Source of the DNA: Paraburkholderia phenoliruptrix
GTDB taxonomy: Bacteria; Pseudomonadota; Gammaproteobacteria; Burkholderiales; Burkholderiaceae
DNA: 45,923 nucleotides
Assembly (NCBI RefSeq): GCF_019511605.1
Contig: NZ_JAEUAV010000036.1
Coordinates: 1 to 45,923, forward strand
Direction of reading: 5' to 3'
The notes beneath the pieces were generated by a model, which saw only the letters and a list, made by a program, of their open reading frames with translations, made no database searches and was not told the origin of the DNA. This document shows positions 13,211 to 22,945 of the stretch, in pieces (positions within the stretch are counted from its first letter, which is position 1; each line of letters opens with the position of its first letter). Made by a program: the position numbers and the translations under genes.

Positions 13211-14329
13211 ATGACCGAACTCAAACACACCCCGCTCAACGCCACCCATCGTGCGCTCAATGCCCGCATGGTCGATTTCGGCGGCTGGGACATGCCCGTC
13301 AACTACGGCTCGCAAATCGACGAACACCGCGCGGTGCGCACCGACGCGGGCATGTTCGACGTCTCGCACATGTGCGTCGTCGACTTCACCGGCGAGCGCG
13401 TGCGTGCCTTCTTCGAATACGCGCTGGCCAACAACGTCGCCAAGCTGCAAACGCCGGGCCGCGCGCTGTACTCGTGCCTGCTGAATCCGGAAGGCGGCGT
13501 GATCGATGATCTGATCGTCTATTACTTCGGCGAGCAGCATTTCCGCGTGGTGGTGAACGCCGGCACCGCCGACAAAGACATCGCGTGGTTCAATCAGTTG
13601 AACGAAGGCGGCTTCGGCCTGACCATCACGCCGCGCCGCGATCTCGCGATTGTCGCCGTGCAGGGGCCGAACGCGCGTGAGAAGTTCTGGCAAACGGTGC
13701 CCGCCACGCGCGCCGCCACCGAGGCGCTCAAGCCGTTCAACGCGGCGCGCGTCGAAGGCACCCCGTTCGGCGAACTGACCGTCGCCCGCACCGGTTACAC
13801 CGGCGAAGACGGCTTTGAGATCATCGTGCCGGCAGATCACGTGGTCGCGCTGTGGAATGCGTTGCAAGCGCAAGGCGTGCGCCCGGCCGGACTTGGCGCG
13901 CGCGACACGCTGCGCCTCGAGGCCGGCATGAACCTGTACGGCCAGGACATGGACGACAACATCTCGCCGCTCGACGCCGGTCTCGCGTGGACCGTCGACC
14001 TGGCTTCGCCGCGCGAATTCGTCGGCAAGAGCAGGCTGGAAGTCGACGGCTCCAAGGCTGCCTTCGTCGGCCTGATCTTGCGCAAGGAAAACGGCAAGGC
14101 CGCGGGCGTGCTGCGCGCGCATCAGAAGGTCGTCACGCCGCACGGCGAAGGCGAAATCACCAGCGGCACTTTCTCCCCCACGATGCAGGAATCCATCGCC
14201 TTCGCGCGCGTGCCGAAGGGCGTGCAGCCGGGCGATACCGTCCACGTGCAGATTCGCGACAAGTCCGTTCCTGCAAGCGTGGTAAAACTGCCGTTCGTGC
14301 GCAACGGGAAAGTGCTCGCGGCGGTTTGA
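13211..14329 (+). CDS. gcvT: Glycine cleavage system T protein (aminomethyltransferase)
   Basis: The 372-aa T protein takes the aminomethyl group from the lipoyl arm of GcvH and forms methylenetetrahydrofolate and ammonia. Seen: the N-terminal FGGWDMPVNYGSQIDEH, VRTDAGMFDVSHM, NVAKLQTPGRALYS, GGVIDDLIVY, ARTGYTGEDGFEI and LRLEAGMNLYGQDMD, the last carrying the catalytic Asp region. The length matches the family. The ATG at 13211 has GAGG four bases upstream. First gene after the riboswitch, followed by gcvH (70-bp gap) and gcvP. It should be induced by glycine through the riboswitch. Confidence 0.97.
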   Translation: MTELKHTPLNATHRALNARMVDFGGWDMPVNYGSQIDEHRAVRTDAGMFDVSHMCVVDFTGERVRAFFEYALANNVAKLQTPGRALYSCLLNPEGGVIDDLIVYYFGEQHFRVVVNAGTADKDIAWFNQLNEGGFGLTITPRRDLAIVAVQGPNAREKFWQTVPATRAATEALKPFNAARVEGTPFGELTVARTGYTGEDGFEIIVPADHVVALWNALQAQGVRPAGLGARDTLRLEAGMNLYGQDMDDNISPLDAGLAWTVDLASPREFVGKSRLEVDGSKAAFVGLILRKENGKAAGVLRAHQKVVTPHGEGEITSGTFSPTMQESIAFARVPKGVQPGDTVHVQIRDKSVPASVVKLPFVRNGKVLAAV

Positions 14330-14399
14330 GCCGCTGCGGGCAATACCACGCACGTCCCTTTATTAGCCATTACCGAATCACACCGCATAGGAGCATCCG

Positions 14400-14780
14400 A
14401 TGAGCATCCCGGCCGATCTGAAATACACCGAATCGCACGAGTGGGTCCGCACCGAAGCGGACGGCACGCTGACGGTCGGCATTACCGACCACGCGCAGGA
14501 AGCGCTCGGCGACATCGTCTTCTTCGAAGTCCAGCAACTGGGCAAAACCGTGACGGCCGGCGACACGGTCGCTGTGATCGAGTCGGTCAAAGCCGCTTCG
14601 GACATTTACGCGCCGGTCTCGGGCGAAGTCATCGAGGCGAACAGCGCCGTCGCAGACTCGCCGGATTCGGTCAACAGCACCCCGTACGAAAGCTGGCTCT
14701 TCAAGATCAAGCCGGCTGCCGGCGCCACGCAAGATCGCCTGATCGACGCCGACGCGTACACGAAGTCCATCGGCGCCTGA
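14400..14780 (+). CDS. gcvH: Glycine cleavage system H protein
   Basis: The 126-aa lipoyl carrier protein shuttles the aminomethyl intermediate between GcvP, GcvT and dihydrolipoamide dehydrogenase. The lipoyl site is Lys64 in AVIESVKAASDIYAPVSG, and the conserved start is YTESHEWV. The RBS AGGAG lies upstream of the ATG at 14400. Co-transcribed with gcvT and gcvP. The dihydrolipoamide dehydrogenase subunit is not here and is presumably shared with other complexes. Confidence 0.97.
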   Translation: MSIPADLKYTESHEWVRTEADGTLTVGITDHAQEALGDIVFFEVQQLGKTVTAGDTVAVIESVKAASDIYAPVSGEVIEANSAVADSPDSVNSTPYESWLFKIKPAAGATQDRLIDADAYTKSIGA

Positions 14781-14865
14781 GCGATCTGTCGCTGAGTCTT
14801 ATCTCGTCTAACCGTCAGGTGCGGCGCGCCCTTCGCACAAGGACAGCCGCACCGCCAGGAACACC

Positions 14866-17802
14866 ATGAAGCTCGAACACCCGGATCGTCTGATGAACCG
14901 CACTCCTCTCTCGCTTGCCGCGCTCGAAGTGCATGACGCCTTCGCCGAACGGCACATCGGCCCGGATTCGGCCGACCAGCAGGCCATGCTCGAAGCACTC
15001 GGCTTCGCGTCGCGCGCCGCGTTGATCGACGCCGTCATTCCGCAGACGATCCGCCGCACCGAGCCGCTGCCGCTCGGTCCCTTCGCGCAGCCAAAGAGCG
15101 AAGCGGAAGCGCTCGCCGCATTGCGCGAACTCGCGGACAAGAATCAGGTGTTCCGCTCCTACATCGGCCAAGGCTATTACAACGCGCACACGCCGACGGT
15201 GATTCTGCGTAACGTGCTCGAAAATCCGGCGTGGTACACGGCCTACACGCCGTATCAGCCGGAAATCTCGCAAGGCCGACTGGAAGCGCTGCTGAACTTC
15301 CAGCAGATGGTGGTGGATCTGACGGGCCTCGCCATTTCGAACGCCTCGCTGCTCGACGAGGCGACCGCCGCGGCCGAAGCCATGACGCTGCTGCAGCGCG
15401 TCGGCAAGCCGAAGTCGAACGTGTTCTACGTGGCCGACGACGTGCTGCCGCAAACCATAGAAGTGGTGAAAACGCGCGCCACGCCGGTCGGCATTGAAGT
15501 GAAAGTGGGCCCGGCAGACGAAGCCGCGAACGCCAACGCGTTCGGCGTGCTGCTGCAGTATCCGGGCGTGAACGGCGACGTGCGCGACTACCGCGCGCTC
15601 ACCGAAGCGATCCACACAGCCGGCGGCCACGTGGTAGTCGCCGCCGACCTGCTCGCGCTGACCGTGCTCACGCCGCCCGGCGAATGGGGCGCGGACGTGG
15701 CCGTGGGCAATACCCAGCGCTTTGGCGTGCCGGTCGGTTTCGGCGGCCCGCATGCGGCTTACCTCGCGGTGCGCGACGAATTCAAGCGTCAGATGCCGGG
15801 CCGTCTGGTCGGCGTGACGGTCGACGCGCAAGGCAACCCCGCGCTGCGTCTCGCGCTGCAAACGCGCGAACAGCATATCCGTCGCGAGAAGGCCACGTCG
15901 AACGTGTGTACGGCGCAGGCGCTGCTTGCCATCATGGCCAGCATGTACGCGGTCTATCACGGCCCGCGCGGACTGAAGACCATTGCGCTGCGCGTGAACC
16001 GCATCGCCGCTTTGCTCGCGCAGGGCGCAAGGCAGCTCGGCTACCCGCTCGTCAACGAAACGTTCTTCGACACGCTCACGTTCGAAAGCGGCGCGCGCAC
16101 CGAAGCGCTGCACGACGCGGCCAAAGCGAAGCGCATCAATCTGCGCCGTGTGAGCGCTACGCGAGTCGGCGTGTCGATCGACGAAACCACCACACGCGGC
16201 GATCTCGCCGATCTGCTCGCGGTGTTCGCGCAAGCCGCCGGCGCGAGCGAAGTGCCGCAAGTCGATGCACTCGACGCAGCCTTGACCGCTTCGAACGCCG
16301 CCTCGGTGCCTCAATCGCTCGAACGCACGAGCGCGTATCTCACGCACCACGTGTTCAACCGTCACCACTCCGAAACGGAAATGCTGCGCTATTTGCGCAG
16401 CCTCTCCGACAAGGACCTCGCACTCGACCGTTCGATGATTCCGCTCGGCTCCTGCACGATGAAGCTGAACGCGACTTCGGAAATGCTGCCGGTCACCTGG
16501 CCGGAATTCGGCCAGATTCATCCGTTCGCGCCGGCTGAGCAAACCGTTGGCTATCGGGAAATGATCGATCAGCTCGAAGCGATGCTGGTCGCCGCTACCG
16601 GCTATGCAGCCGTGTCCTTGCAGCCGAACGCCGGCTCGCAAGGCGAGTACGCGGGCCTGTTGATCATCCACGCGTATCACGCGTCGCGCGGCGAAGCGCA
16701 TCGCAACGTGTGCCTGATTCCCGCGTCGGCGCACGGCACCAATCCGGCGTCGGCGCAAATGGCCGGCATGCAGGTTGTCGTGGTGGCCTGCGACGCGCAG
16801 GGCAACGTCGACATTGAAGACCTGAAGAAGAAGGCCGATCAGCACGCGGACAAACTCGCGGCAATCATGATCACGTATCCGTCCACGCACGGCGTGTTCG
16901 AGGCGAACGTGCGCGAAATCTGCGAGATCGTGCATGCGCGCGGCGGCCAGGTGTATGTGGACGGCGCGAACATGAACGCCATGGTCGGCTTGACGGCGCC
17001 GGGCCAGTTCGGCGGCGACGTCTCGCACCTGAACCTGCACAAGACCTTCTGCATTCCGCACGGCGGCGGCGGACCGGGCGTCGGCCCGGTCGCGGTCGGC
17101 GCGCATCTCGCGCAGTTCCTGCCCAACCAGATTTCGTCGGGCTATGAACGCGCGCCGAACGGCATCGGCGCGGTGTCCGGCGCACCGTACGGCTCGGCGT
17201 CGATCCTGCCGATTTCGTGGATGTACATCGCGATGATGGGCGCCAGGAACCTCACGGCCGCGACCGAAACGGCGATCCTCAATGCAAACTACGTAGCGAA
17301 GAAACTGGCGCCGCATTACCCGGTGCTGTACTCCGGCCCCGGCGGCCTCGTTGCGCACGAATGCATTCTGGACCTGCGTCCCATCAAGGAAACAAGCGGC
17401 ATTACCGTCGACGACGTCGCCAAGCGCCTCGCCGACTACGGCTTCCACGCGCCGACCATGAGCTTCCCGGTGCCCGGCACGCTGATGGTCGAGCCGACCG
17501 AATCGGAATCGAAGGAAGAACTCGACCGTTTCATCGAAGCCATGATCGCGATCCGCCAGGAAATTCGCGACGTGGAAGAAGGTCGCGCGGACCGCGAGGA
17601 CAACCCGCTGAAGCACGCGCCGCACACCGCGGCAGTCGTGATCGCCGACGAGTGGAAACATGCGTATGCACGCGAAACCGCGGCGTATCCGCTGCCCACG
17701 TTGATCGCGAAGAAGTACTGGCCGCCGGTCGGCCGCGCGGACAACGCGTATGGCGATCGCAATCTGTTCTGCTCCTGCGTGCCGGTCGCCGACTACGAGT
17801 AA
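14866..17802 (+). CDS. gcvP: Glycine dehydrogenase (decarboxylating), P protein
   Basis: The 978-aa PLP enzyme decarboxylates glycine and passes the aminomethyl group to GcvH lipoate. It is the long single-chain form with two similar halves. The start region has DAFAERHIGPDSADQQAML; the middle has the IPLGSCTMKLNAT motif. The PLP Lys is K726 in LNLHKTFCIPHGGGGPG, and the C-terminus has YGDRNLFCSCVP. A further in-frame Met at residue 10 (MNRTPLSL) is possible, but the first ATG follows AGGAACACC. The length fits the family (950-980 aa). Last gene of the gcv operon. Confidence 0.97.
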   Translation: MKLEHPDRLMNRTPLSLAALEVHDAFAERHIGPDSADQQAMLEALGFASRAALIDAVIPQTIRRTEPLPLGPFAQPKSEAEALAALRELADKNQVFRSYIGQGYYNAHTPTVILRNVLENPAWYTAYTPYQPEISQGRLEALLNFQQMVVDLTGLAISNASLLDEATAAAEAMTLLQRVGKPKSNVFYVADDVLPQTIEVVKTRATPVGIEVKVGPADEAANANAFGVLLQYPGVNGDVRDYRALTEAIHTAGGHVVVAADLLALTVLTPPGEWGADVAVGNTQRFGVPVGFGGPHAAYLAVRDEFKRQMPGRLVGVTVDAQGNPALRLALQTREQHIRREKATSNVCTAQALLAIMASMYAVYHGPRGLKTIALRVNRIAALLAQGARQLGYPLVNETFFDTLTFESGARTEALHDAAKAKRINLRRVSATRVGVSIDETTTRGDLADLLAVFAQAAGASEVPQVDALDAALTASNAASVPQSLERTSAYLTHHVFNRHHSETEMLRYLRSLSDKDLALDRSMIPLGSCTMKLNATSEMLPVTWPEFGQIHPFAPAEQTVGYREMIDQLEAMLVAATGYAAVSLQPNAGSQGEYAGLLIIHAYHASRGEAHRNVCLIPASAHGTNPASAQMAGMQVVVVACDAQGNVDIEDLKKKADQHADKLAAIMITYPSTHGVFEANVREICEIVHARGGQVYVDGANMNAMVGLTAPGQFGGDVSHLNLHKTFCIPHGGGGPGVGPVAVGAHLAQFLPNQISSGYERAPNGIGAVSGAPYGSASILPISWMYIAMMGARNLTAATETAILNANYVAKKLAPHYPVLYSGPGGLVAHECILDLRPIKETSGITVDDVAKRLADYGFHAPTMSFPVPGTLMVEPTESESKEELDRFIEAMIAIRQEIRDVEEGRADREDNPLKHAPHTAAVVIADEWKHAYARETAAYPLPTLIAKKYWPPVGRADNAYGDRNLFCSCVPVADYE

Positions 17803-17920
17803 GCGCTGGCTTTGCCGCGCATCGTCCGTACTGCTGCGAGGCGGGCGCTGCGCGGTTCTGTCGCTTCACGCCGCAAACGGCTAACATCTCACACCGAATC
17901 AGCCCAACGAGGAGTTCCGC

Positions 17921-19051
17921 ATGGTGCGAAAGGTGCGATTGATGCAAGGCCCGGCCGAAGCAACGCGAATCCGTAGGCAGCGGCAGGCTTGTGCATGGCT
18001 CATTGCCGGCGCTATGGCCTGGCTGCCGCTGCGGCACGCGCAGGCCGCCATGAATTTCTGTGCGGCCCCCGCGTGGCAAACCAGCGAGCGCACGAACGCC
18101 GATCCGGGCGTGAAGGCTTTGGTGAGCAATGTGCAGGCGCATCTGAACGACCCGCCCCATGCGCAGGCCAAACTGCATACGGAAGGCACGCTGCCGCACG
18201 AAGGCATTTACGATCAGAGCGTGGAAGCGGAGAAGGACCTCGCGCTGCTGCGCGACGCCGCGCTCGCCTGGCGCGCCACCAGCGACGACCGCTATCTGAA
18301 GCTCGTCGACCGCTTGCTTTACGCGTGGGTCACGACCTATCAGCCGAGCTTCAATCCCATCGACGAAACGCATTTCGAAGGCTTGATCCTCGCGTACGAC
18401 ATGACCGCGAGCGCGCTGCCCGTGAAAACGCGCAATGCGTCAATGGCGTTTCTGACGAAACTCGCCAACGGCTATATCGGGCAGATCGACGAGCAGCCAC
18501 GCCCGCTCAAAGGCAATTACCGCAACAACTGGCAAAGCCACCGCATCAAACTGATCGCAATGGCCGCGTTCACGCTCGATAACCGCAAGATGATCAACGC
18601 GGCGCAGCGTCTCTTTGTCGAGCATATCGGCGACAACATCGAGCCGGACGGCTCGACTATCGATTTCGCCGAACGCGACGCGCTGCACTACGTCACGTAC
18701 GATCTGCAGCCGCTCGTCACGGCCGCGCTCGCGGCGCGTCGTCACAACCGCAACTGGCTGCCAGAGAAAGGGGCGAACGGCGCGTCGCTGCAAGCCGCGC
18801 TCAACTGGCTCGCACCCTATGCGTCCGGCAACAAGACGCATGAGGAATTCGTGCATTCGAGCGTGGCATTCGACGCAAAACGCCGTGAAGCCGGCTTACC
18901 CGGCTATTCCGGTCAGTGGGATCCGAAGAACGCGGCGGAACTCTTTCATCTCGCGGCGCGCCTCGACGGGCGCTACACGCCAATCGCGCTGCAACTCGCA
19001 GCAACGCCGCCCGCATGGCTTGCCGTGTGTTTGCCCATGACGGCGCGCTAA
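17921..19051 (+). CDS. Alginate-lyase-like periplasmic protein (PL5-type fold)
   Basis: The 376-aa product has an Arg-rich N-terminus and a hydrophobic stretch ending AQA (about residues 23-43), a likely Sec signal, and should act in the periplasm. The mature part is rich in helices with alginate lyase-type landmarks: KDLALLRDAALAWRATSDDRY, FEGLILAYDM, a GNYRNNWQSHRIKL block matching the NNH/W-x-x-H region, and GDNIEPDGSTIDFAERDALHYVTYDLQPL. The family cleaves mannuronate-rich polysaccharides by beta-elimination. Here the Trp in NNWQSH sits where many lyases have His, so the substrate may differ. The RBS AGGAG precedes the ATG. sdaA follows after 26 bp and may be co-transcribed. No exopolysaccharide gene is adjacent. 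Confidence 0.72.
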   Translation: MVRKVRLMQGPAEATRIRRQRQACAWLIAGAMAWLPLRHAQAAMNFCAAPAWQTSERTNADPGVKALVSNVQAHLNDPPHAQAKLHTEGTLPHEGIYDQSVEAEKDLALLRDAALAWRATSDDRYLKLVDRLLYAWVTTYQPSFNPIDETHFEGLILAYDMTASALPVKTRNASMAFLTKLANGYIGQIDEQPRPLKGNYRNNWQSHRIKLIAMAAFTLDNRKMINAAQRLFVEHIGDNIEPDGSTIDFAERDALHYVTYDLQPLVTAALAARRHNRNWLPEKGANGASLQAALNWLAPYASGNKTHEEFVHSSVAFDAKRREAGLPGYSGQWDPKNAAELFHLAARLDGRYTPIALQLAATPPAWLAVCLPMTAR

Positions 19052-19077
19052 ACCAACATCATCAGCAGGAGCAGTAA

Positions 19078-20466
19078 ATGGCAGTCAGTGTGTTCGATCT
19101 CTTCAAAATCGGCATTGGTCCGTCAAGCTCGCATACGGTCGGGCCGATGCGCGCGGCGCTGATGTTCGCGCAAGGGCTCGAACGCGACGGGCTGCTGGCG
19201 AATACCGCGTCCGTCAAGGTGGATCTGTATGGCTCGCTCGGCGCGACGGGCAAGGGCCACGGCACCGACCGCGGCGTGATGCTCGGCCTGATGGGCGACG
19301 CACCCGACACCGTGAACCCCGACACGATCGGCGAGCGCCTTGAAGCGGTGCGCAGCACGCGCAAGCTGGCCTTGCTCGGCACGCATGAGGTGCCGTTCGC
19401 GCAGAAAGAACACATTGCGTTCTATCGCCAGGCGCTGCCCGAACACCCGAACGGCCTGAAGCTGCGTGCTTTCGACGCGCAAGGCGAGACGTTGCGCGAG
19501 TCGACGTATCTATCCGTGGGCGGCGGCTTCGTGGTGACGGCCGGCGCGCCTAATACCAGGGTGCTCGCGGCCGTGGATCAATTGCCGCATTCTTTTCGCA
19601 GCGGCAACGAGTTGCTCGCGCTGTGCGAATCCACCGGCAAAAGCATCGCGCAATTGATGTGGGACAACGAACGCGCGTGGCACACGGAAGAGGAAACACG
19701 CGCGGGCCTGCTGAAAATCTGGGACGTGATGCAGTCGTGCGTGGCGCGCGGTTGCGGCATCAATAATCCGGACGCGGACGGCAACTTGCCCGGCCCGTTC
19801 CAGGTCAAGCGCCGCGCGCCGCAGTTGTACCGCGCGCTGTCGGGCCACCCGGAACTCGCGCTACGTGATCCGCTTTCCATGGTCGACTGGATCAATCTGT
19901 ACGCCATTGCCGTCAATGAGGAAAACGCCGCGGGCGGGCGCGTCGTCACCGCGCCGACCAACGGCGCGGCCGGCATCATTCCGGCCGTGCTGCATTACTA
20001 CACGCGCTTCATGCCCGGCGCGAACGAGCAGGGCGTGATCGACTTCCTGATGACGGCGGCAGCCATCGGCATTCTGTACAAGCTGAACGCCTCGATTTCC
20101 GGCGCGGAAGTGGGGTGTCAGGGCGAGGTGGGCGTCGCGTGCTCCATGGCCGCGGGCGCGCTCGCGGCGGTAATGGGCGGCACGCCGAGGCAGGTCGAAA
20201 ACGCAGCGGAGATCGGCATGGAGCACAACCTCGGGCTCACCTGCGATCCGGTTGGCGGCATGGTGCAGATTCCCTGCATCGAGCGTAATGCGATGGCGTC
20301 GGTGAAGGCGGTCAACGCGGCGCGCATGGCATTGCGCGGCGACGGCAGCCATTACGTATCGCTCGATTCCGTGATCAAGACGATGCGCGAAACCGGCGCG
20401 GATATGAAGACGAAGTACAAGGAGACGTCGCGCGGCGGCCTGGCGGTCAATATCGTCGAATGCTGA
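19078..20466 (+). CDS. sdaA: L-serine ammonia-lyase (single-chain, iron-sulfur)
   Basis: The 462-aa enzyme deaminates L-serine to pyruvate. It starts MAVSVFDLFKIGIGPSSSHT, the family signature, with GSLGATGKGHGTD in the beta domain. The alpha domain has APTNGAAGIIPAVLHYY, GAEVGCQGEVGVACSMAAG and GLTCDPVGGMVQIPCIERNA. These include the Cys residues that ligate the [4Fe-4S] cluster. The RBS AGGAG lies nine bases before the ATG. Placed shortly after gcvTHP, it would remove serine made from glycine-derived one-carbon units, which gives a glycine-serine-pyruvate route. A terminator lies at 20554. Confidence 0.95.
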   Translation: MAVSVFDLFKIGIGPSSSHTVGPMRAALMFAQGLERDGLLANTASVKVDLYGSLGATGKGHGTDRGVMLGLMGDAPDTVNPDTIGERLEAVRSTRKLALLGTHEVPFAQKEHIAFYRQALPEHPNGLKLRAFDAQGETLRESTYLSVGGGFVVTAGAPNTRVLAAVDQLPHSFRSGNELLALCESTGKSIAQLMWDNERAWHTEEETRAGLLKIWDVMQSCVARGCGINNPDADGNLPGPFQVKRRAPQLYRALSGHPELALRDPLSMVDWINLYAIAVNEENAAGGRVVTAPTNGAAGIIPAVLHYYTRFMPGANEQGVIDFLMTAAAIGILYKLNASISGAEVGCQGEVGVACSMAAGALAAVMGGTPRQVENAAEIGMEHNLGLTCDPVGGMVQIPCIERNAMASVKAVNAARMALRGDGSHYVSLDSVIKTMRETGADMKTKYKETSRGGLAVNIVEC

Positions 20467-20483
20467 CCGGTGTTTGCGCCGTG

Positions 20484-20525
20484 TTTGTCCGGGGTTTGTC
20501 CGGGGTTCGTCCGGCTAAACCGGAC
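20484..20525. repeat. Tandem TTTGTCCGGGG repeat and small palindrome
   Basis: Two full 11-bp units (20484-20494, 20495-20505) and a partial third (20506-20514) overlap the inverted repeat GTCCGG/CCGGAC (20509-20514, 20520-20525). They lie right after the sdaA stop, and the palindrome may weaken read-through. Confidence 0.7.
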
Positions 20526-20553
20526 ATCTATCGGACCACGTGCAGCAACAGGC

Positions 20554-20581
20554 AAACGCGGGCCCTCGGGCCCGCGTTTTT
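20554..20581 (+). terminator. Strong intrinsic terminator after sdaA
   Basis: AAACGCGGGCCC (20554-20565) pairs perfectly with GGGCCCGCGTTT (20568-20579), and the T-run reaches 20581. It closes the gcv-sdaA region. The remaining 180 bases to the next gene hold no feature I can support except an RBS (GGAGG near 20745). Confidence 0.85.
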
Positions 20582-20760
20582 GTTTGCTCATCGCAACCAC
20601 CAGCACCTTGCGCGAACTCACATTGCATTGCGCTGCGCCGTGACACTGCGCGCGCTGTCGGCGTAAGCTGTCGGGGCGCCGGTCAGCAGGCATGCTATCG
20701 AGCCGGCTATTCATTGCTCTCACCGCACTCATGCACTCATAGCCTGGAGGCTCCATCGCG

Positions 20761-22479
20761 ATGTCGCTGCCGAATGCTCCCGTTTCCGAATCCGCTGTCG
20801 CCCAAACGACTGGCGCACGCCTCGTCGTAGATGCTTTGCTCACGCACGGTGTCGAGCGTGTTTTCTGCGTGCCCGGCGAAAGCTTTCTCGCGGTGCTCGA
20901 TTCGCTGCACGATGAAACCGGACGCATTCAGACAATCGTCTGCCGTCATGAAGCGGCGGCCGCCAACATGGCAGAAGCGGTCGGCAAACTGACCGGCCGC
21001 CCGGGCGTGGCGCTCGTCACGCGCGGCCCCGGCGCGACGCATGCGTCCATCGGCGTGCACACCGCGTTCCAGGACTCCACGCCGATGATTCTGCTGATCG
21101 GCCAGTGCGCGCGCGAGCATCTCGACCGCGAAGCGTTTCAGGAGATCGACTACCGGCGCATGTTCGGGCAGATGGCAAAGTGGGTGGCGCAAATCGACGA
21201 TGCGAAGCGCATTCCCGAGTATCTGAGCCACGCGTTTCATACCGCGACTTCGGGGCGGCCCGGGCCCGTGGTGCTTTCCTTGCCTGAAGACGTGCTGAGC
21301 GATGCTTGCGCCGCCGTGCCGGGCGCGCCCGCTTATCAACGCGTGGCGGCCTCGCCCTCGGCCGCGCAGATCGACCGGCTGCGTGAGCTGCTCGAACGCG
21401 CGCAGCGGCCCATGGTGATCGCGGGCGGCAGCGGCTGGACGGCCGCCGCGTGTGCGGACCTGCAACGCTTCGTCGAAAACTGGCAATTGCCGATCGGCCT
21501 CGCATTCCGCTTCCAGGACACTTTGGATAACGAGCACCCGAATTATGCGGGCGATGTCGGCCTCGGCATCAATCCGGCGCTGGCGCAGCGTATTCGCGAC
21601 GCCGACCTGTTGCTCGCGCTGGGACCGCGTCTGGGCGAGGCCACGACGAACGGCTACACGCTGCTCGACATTCCGAAGACGAAGCAGACGCTCGTTCACG
21701 TGCATCAGGGCGCGGAGGAACTGGGGCGTGTGTATGCCGCCGATCTGCCGATCGTCTCCGGCATGCCGGAACTCGCGGCGGCGCTTGCGGGCTTGCAACC
21801 TTCAGCAGGTCCGCTCGCATGGGCCGGCGCGGCGCAAGAAGCGCATGGCGCGTATCTCGAATGGCGCAAGCCTCGGCCCATTCCCGGCAACGTGCAAATG
21901 GGCGAAGTCATCCAACAGTTGCGCGCGCATCTACCCGACGACGCGATCCTCACCAACGGCGCCGGCAACTACGCGACGTGGCTGCATCGGCACTTTTCGT
22001 ATCGCCAGTACCGCTCGCAACTTGCGCCGACGAGCGGTGCGATGGGTTACGGCGTGCCCGCAGCGATTGCCGCGAAGTCGCTGTATCCGCAGCGTGCGGT
22101 GGTCGCTCTGGCCGGCGACGGCTGCTTCATGATGGCCGCGCAGGAACTTGCCACCGCGATGCAATACGATCTGCACGTGCTTTTCATCGTCGTGAATAAC
22201 AGTCAGTTCGGCACGATCCGCATGCACCAAGAACGGCATTATCCGCATCGCGTGCATGGCACCGGGCTCACCAATCCGGACTTCGCAGCGTTCGCTCGCT
22301 CGTTCGGCGCGCATGGTGAGCTTGTCGAGCGCACTGAAGATTTTCTGCCGGCGCTGCAGCGTTCACTGCAAGCAGAGCGCGCCGCGGTGATCGAGATCCG
22401 CATGCCGCAAGAGGCGAGCACGCCGGGCGCGACGCTGGAACAGATTCGCGAGCAAGGGAGAAAGTTGCGCGGAGAGTAG
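20761..22479 (+). CDS. Thiamine-diphosphate enzyme, acetolactate-synthase-like
   Basis: The 572-aa protein has the three domains of the POX/ALS family. The PYR domain has GVERVFCVPGESFLAVLD and the activating Glu in CRHEAAAANMAEA. The central domain is near residues 195-350. The PP domain has the ThDP/Mg motif GDGCFMMAAQELATAMQYDL plus NNSQFGTIRMHQE. This fits decarboxylases or synthases acting on 2-oxoacids. It lacks an adjacent small regulatory subunit (ilvH), so anabolic IlvB is unlikely. A glyoxylate, benzoylformate or sulfoacetaldehyde-type reaction is possible, and the substrate cannot be read from sequence. It converges with the biosynthetic operon seven bases later. No clear promoter was seen. 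Confidence 0.85.
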   Translation: MSLPNAPVSESAVAQTTGARLVVDALLTHGVERVFCVPGESFLAVLDSLHDETGRIQTIVCRHEAAAANMAEAVGKLTGRPGVALVTRGPGATHASIGVHTAFQDSTPMILLIGQCAREHLDREAFQEIDYRRMFGQMAKWVAQIDDAKRIPEYLSHAFHTATSGRPGPVVLSLPEDVLSDACAAVPGAPAYQRVAASPSAAQIDRLRELLERAQRPMVIAGGSGWTAAACADLQRFVENWQLPIGLAFRFQDTLDNEHPNYAGDVGLGINPALAQRIRDADLLLALGPRLGEATTNGYTLLDIPKTKQTLVHVHQGAEELGRVYAADLPIVSGMPELAAALAGLQPSAGPLAWAGAAQEAHGAYLEWRKPRPIPGNVQMGEVIQQLRAHLPDDAILTNGAGNYATWLHRHFSYRQYRSQLAPTSGAMGYGVPAAIAAKSLYPQRAVVALAGDGCFMMAAQELATAMQYDLHVLFIVVNNSQFGTIRMHQERHYPHRVHGTGLTNPDFAAFARSFGAHGELVERTEDFLPALQRSLQAERAAVIEIRMPQEASTPGATLEQIREQGRKLRGE

Positions 22480-22485
22480 TCGGCC

Positions 22486-22866
22486 TCACTCGCCAGCACC
22501 GGCCCATATGCGTACCGCGGCGCCGCACGCCAGCACGACTACTGCAATGAGATCTATCCAGACGACGCGACGCAAGTACGCATTGACCGGGCCGCCGAGC
22601 CATGCGAGGCACAGAAAAGCGCAGACGCTCACGAAAGCGCCGACGAACGCGAGCGGCTGCAACTCAGCATTGAAGGCGGCGTGAAAGACAAACAAGCCAA
22701 GCAGCCCAAACAACACCGCGCGATGCCGCATGAGAACTGACAGATTCGGCTCGCCAACCTCGATTCCATAGAGGCTGGCAAGCCGGCGCACGCCCAGCAC
22801 GCCCGAGAGCGGCAAAAGATGGATTACGGCGGCGAACATCAGCGACGCCGAAACAACTAGCTTCAT
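22486..22866 (-). CDS. Small integral membrane protein, 126 aa
   Basis: Four hydrophobic segments are visible: residues about 3-24 (VVSASLMFAAVIHLLPLSGVLG), 50-68, 72-92 and 100-120. The loop SLYGIEVGEPNLSVLMRHRAVLFG connects the first two. The pattern resembles small four-helix membrane proteins of unknown function. The start at 22866 has GAGGAC just upstream on its strand. Last gene of the minus-strand operon and separated by 79 bp, a larger gap than the others. Membership in the pathway is therefore uncertain, and it may be an ordinary host gene. Confidence 0.65.
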   Translation of the reverse strand: MKLVVSASLMFAAVIHLLPLSGVLGVRRLASLYGIEVGEPNLSVLMRHRAVLFGLLGLFVFHAAFNAELQPLAFVGAFVSVCAFLCLAWLGGPVNAYLRRVVWIDLIAVVVLACGAAVRIWAGAGE

Positions 22867-22945
22867 ATAGTCCTCGTCGAATGACTCAGCAGAGCGTGCG
22901 GCGGCGAACCGCGTGGATTTCCATACGCGGTGCTCGCCCGATTGC

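Noticed and set aside
14815..17661. Long open frame on the minus strand opposite gcvP
   Set aside because: gcvP is certain on the + strand. The opposite frame is rich in Arg, His and Ala, has no recognisable domain, and is a usual effect of high-GC codon bias.
20761..22479. Call as IlvB (acetolactate synthase large subunit)
   Set aside because: No ilvH or ilvC neighbour, and the substrate specificity is not readable. Left as a ThDP enzyme without a symbol.
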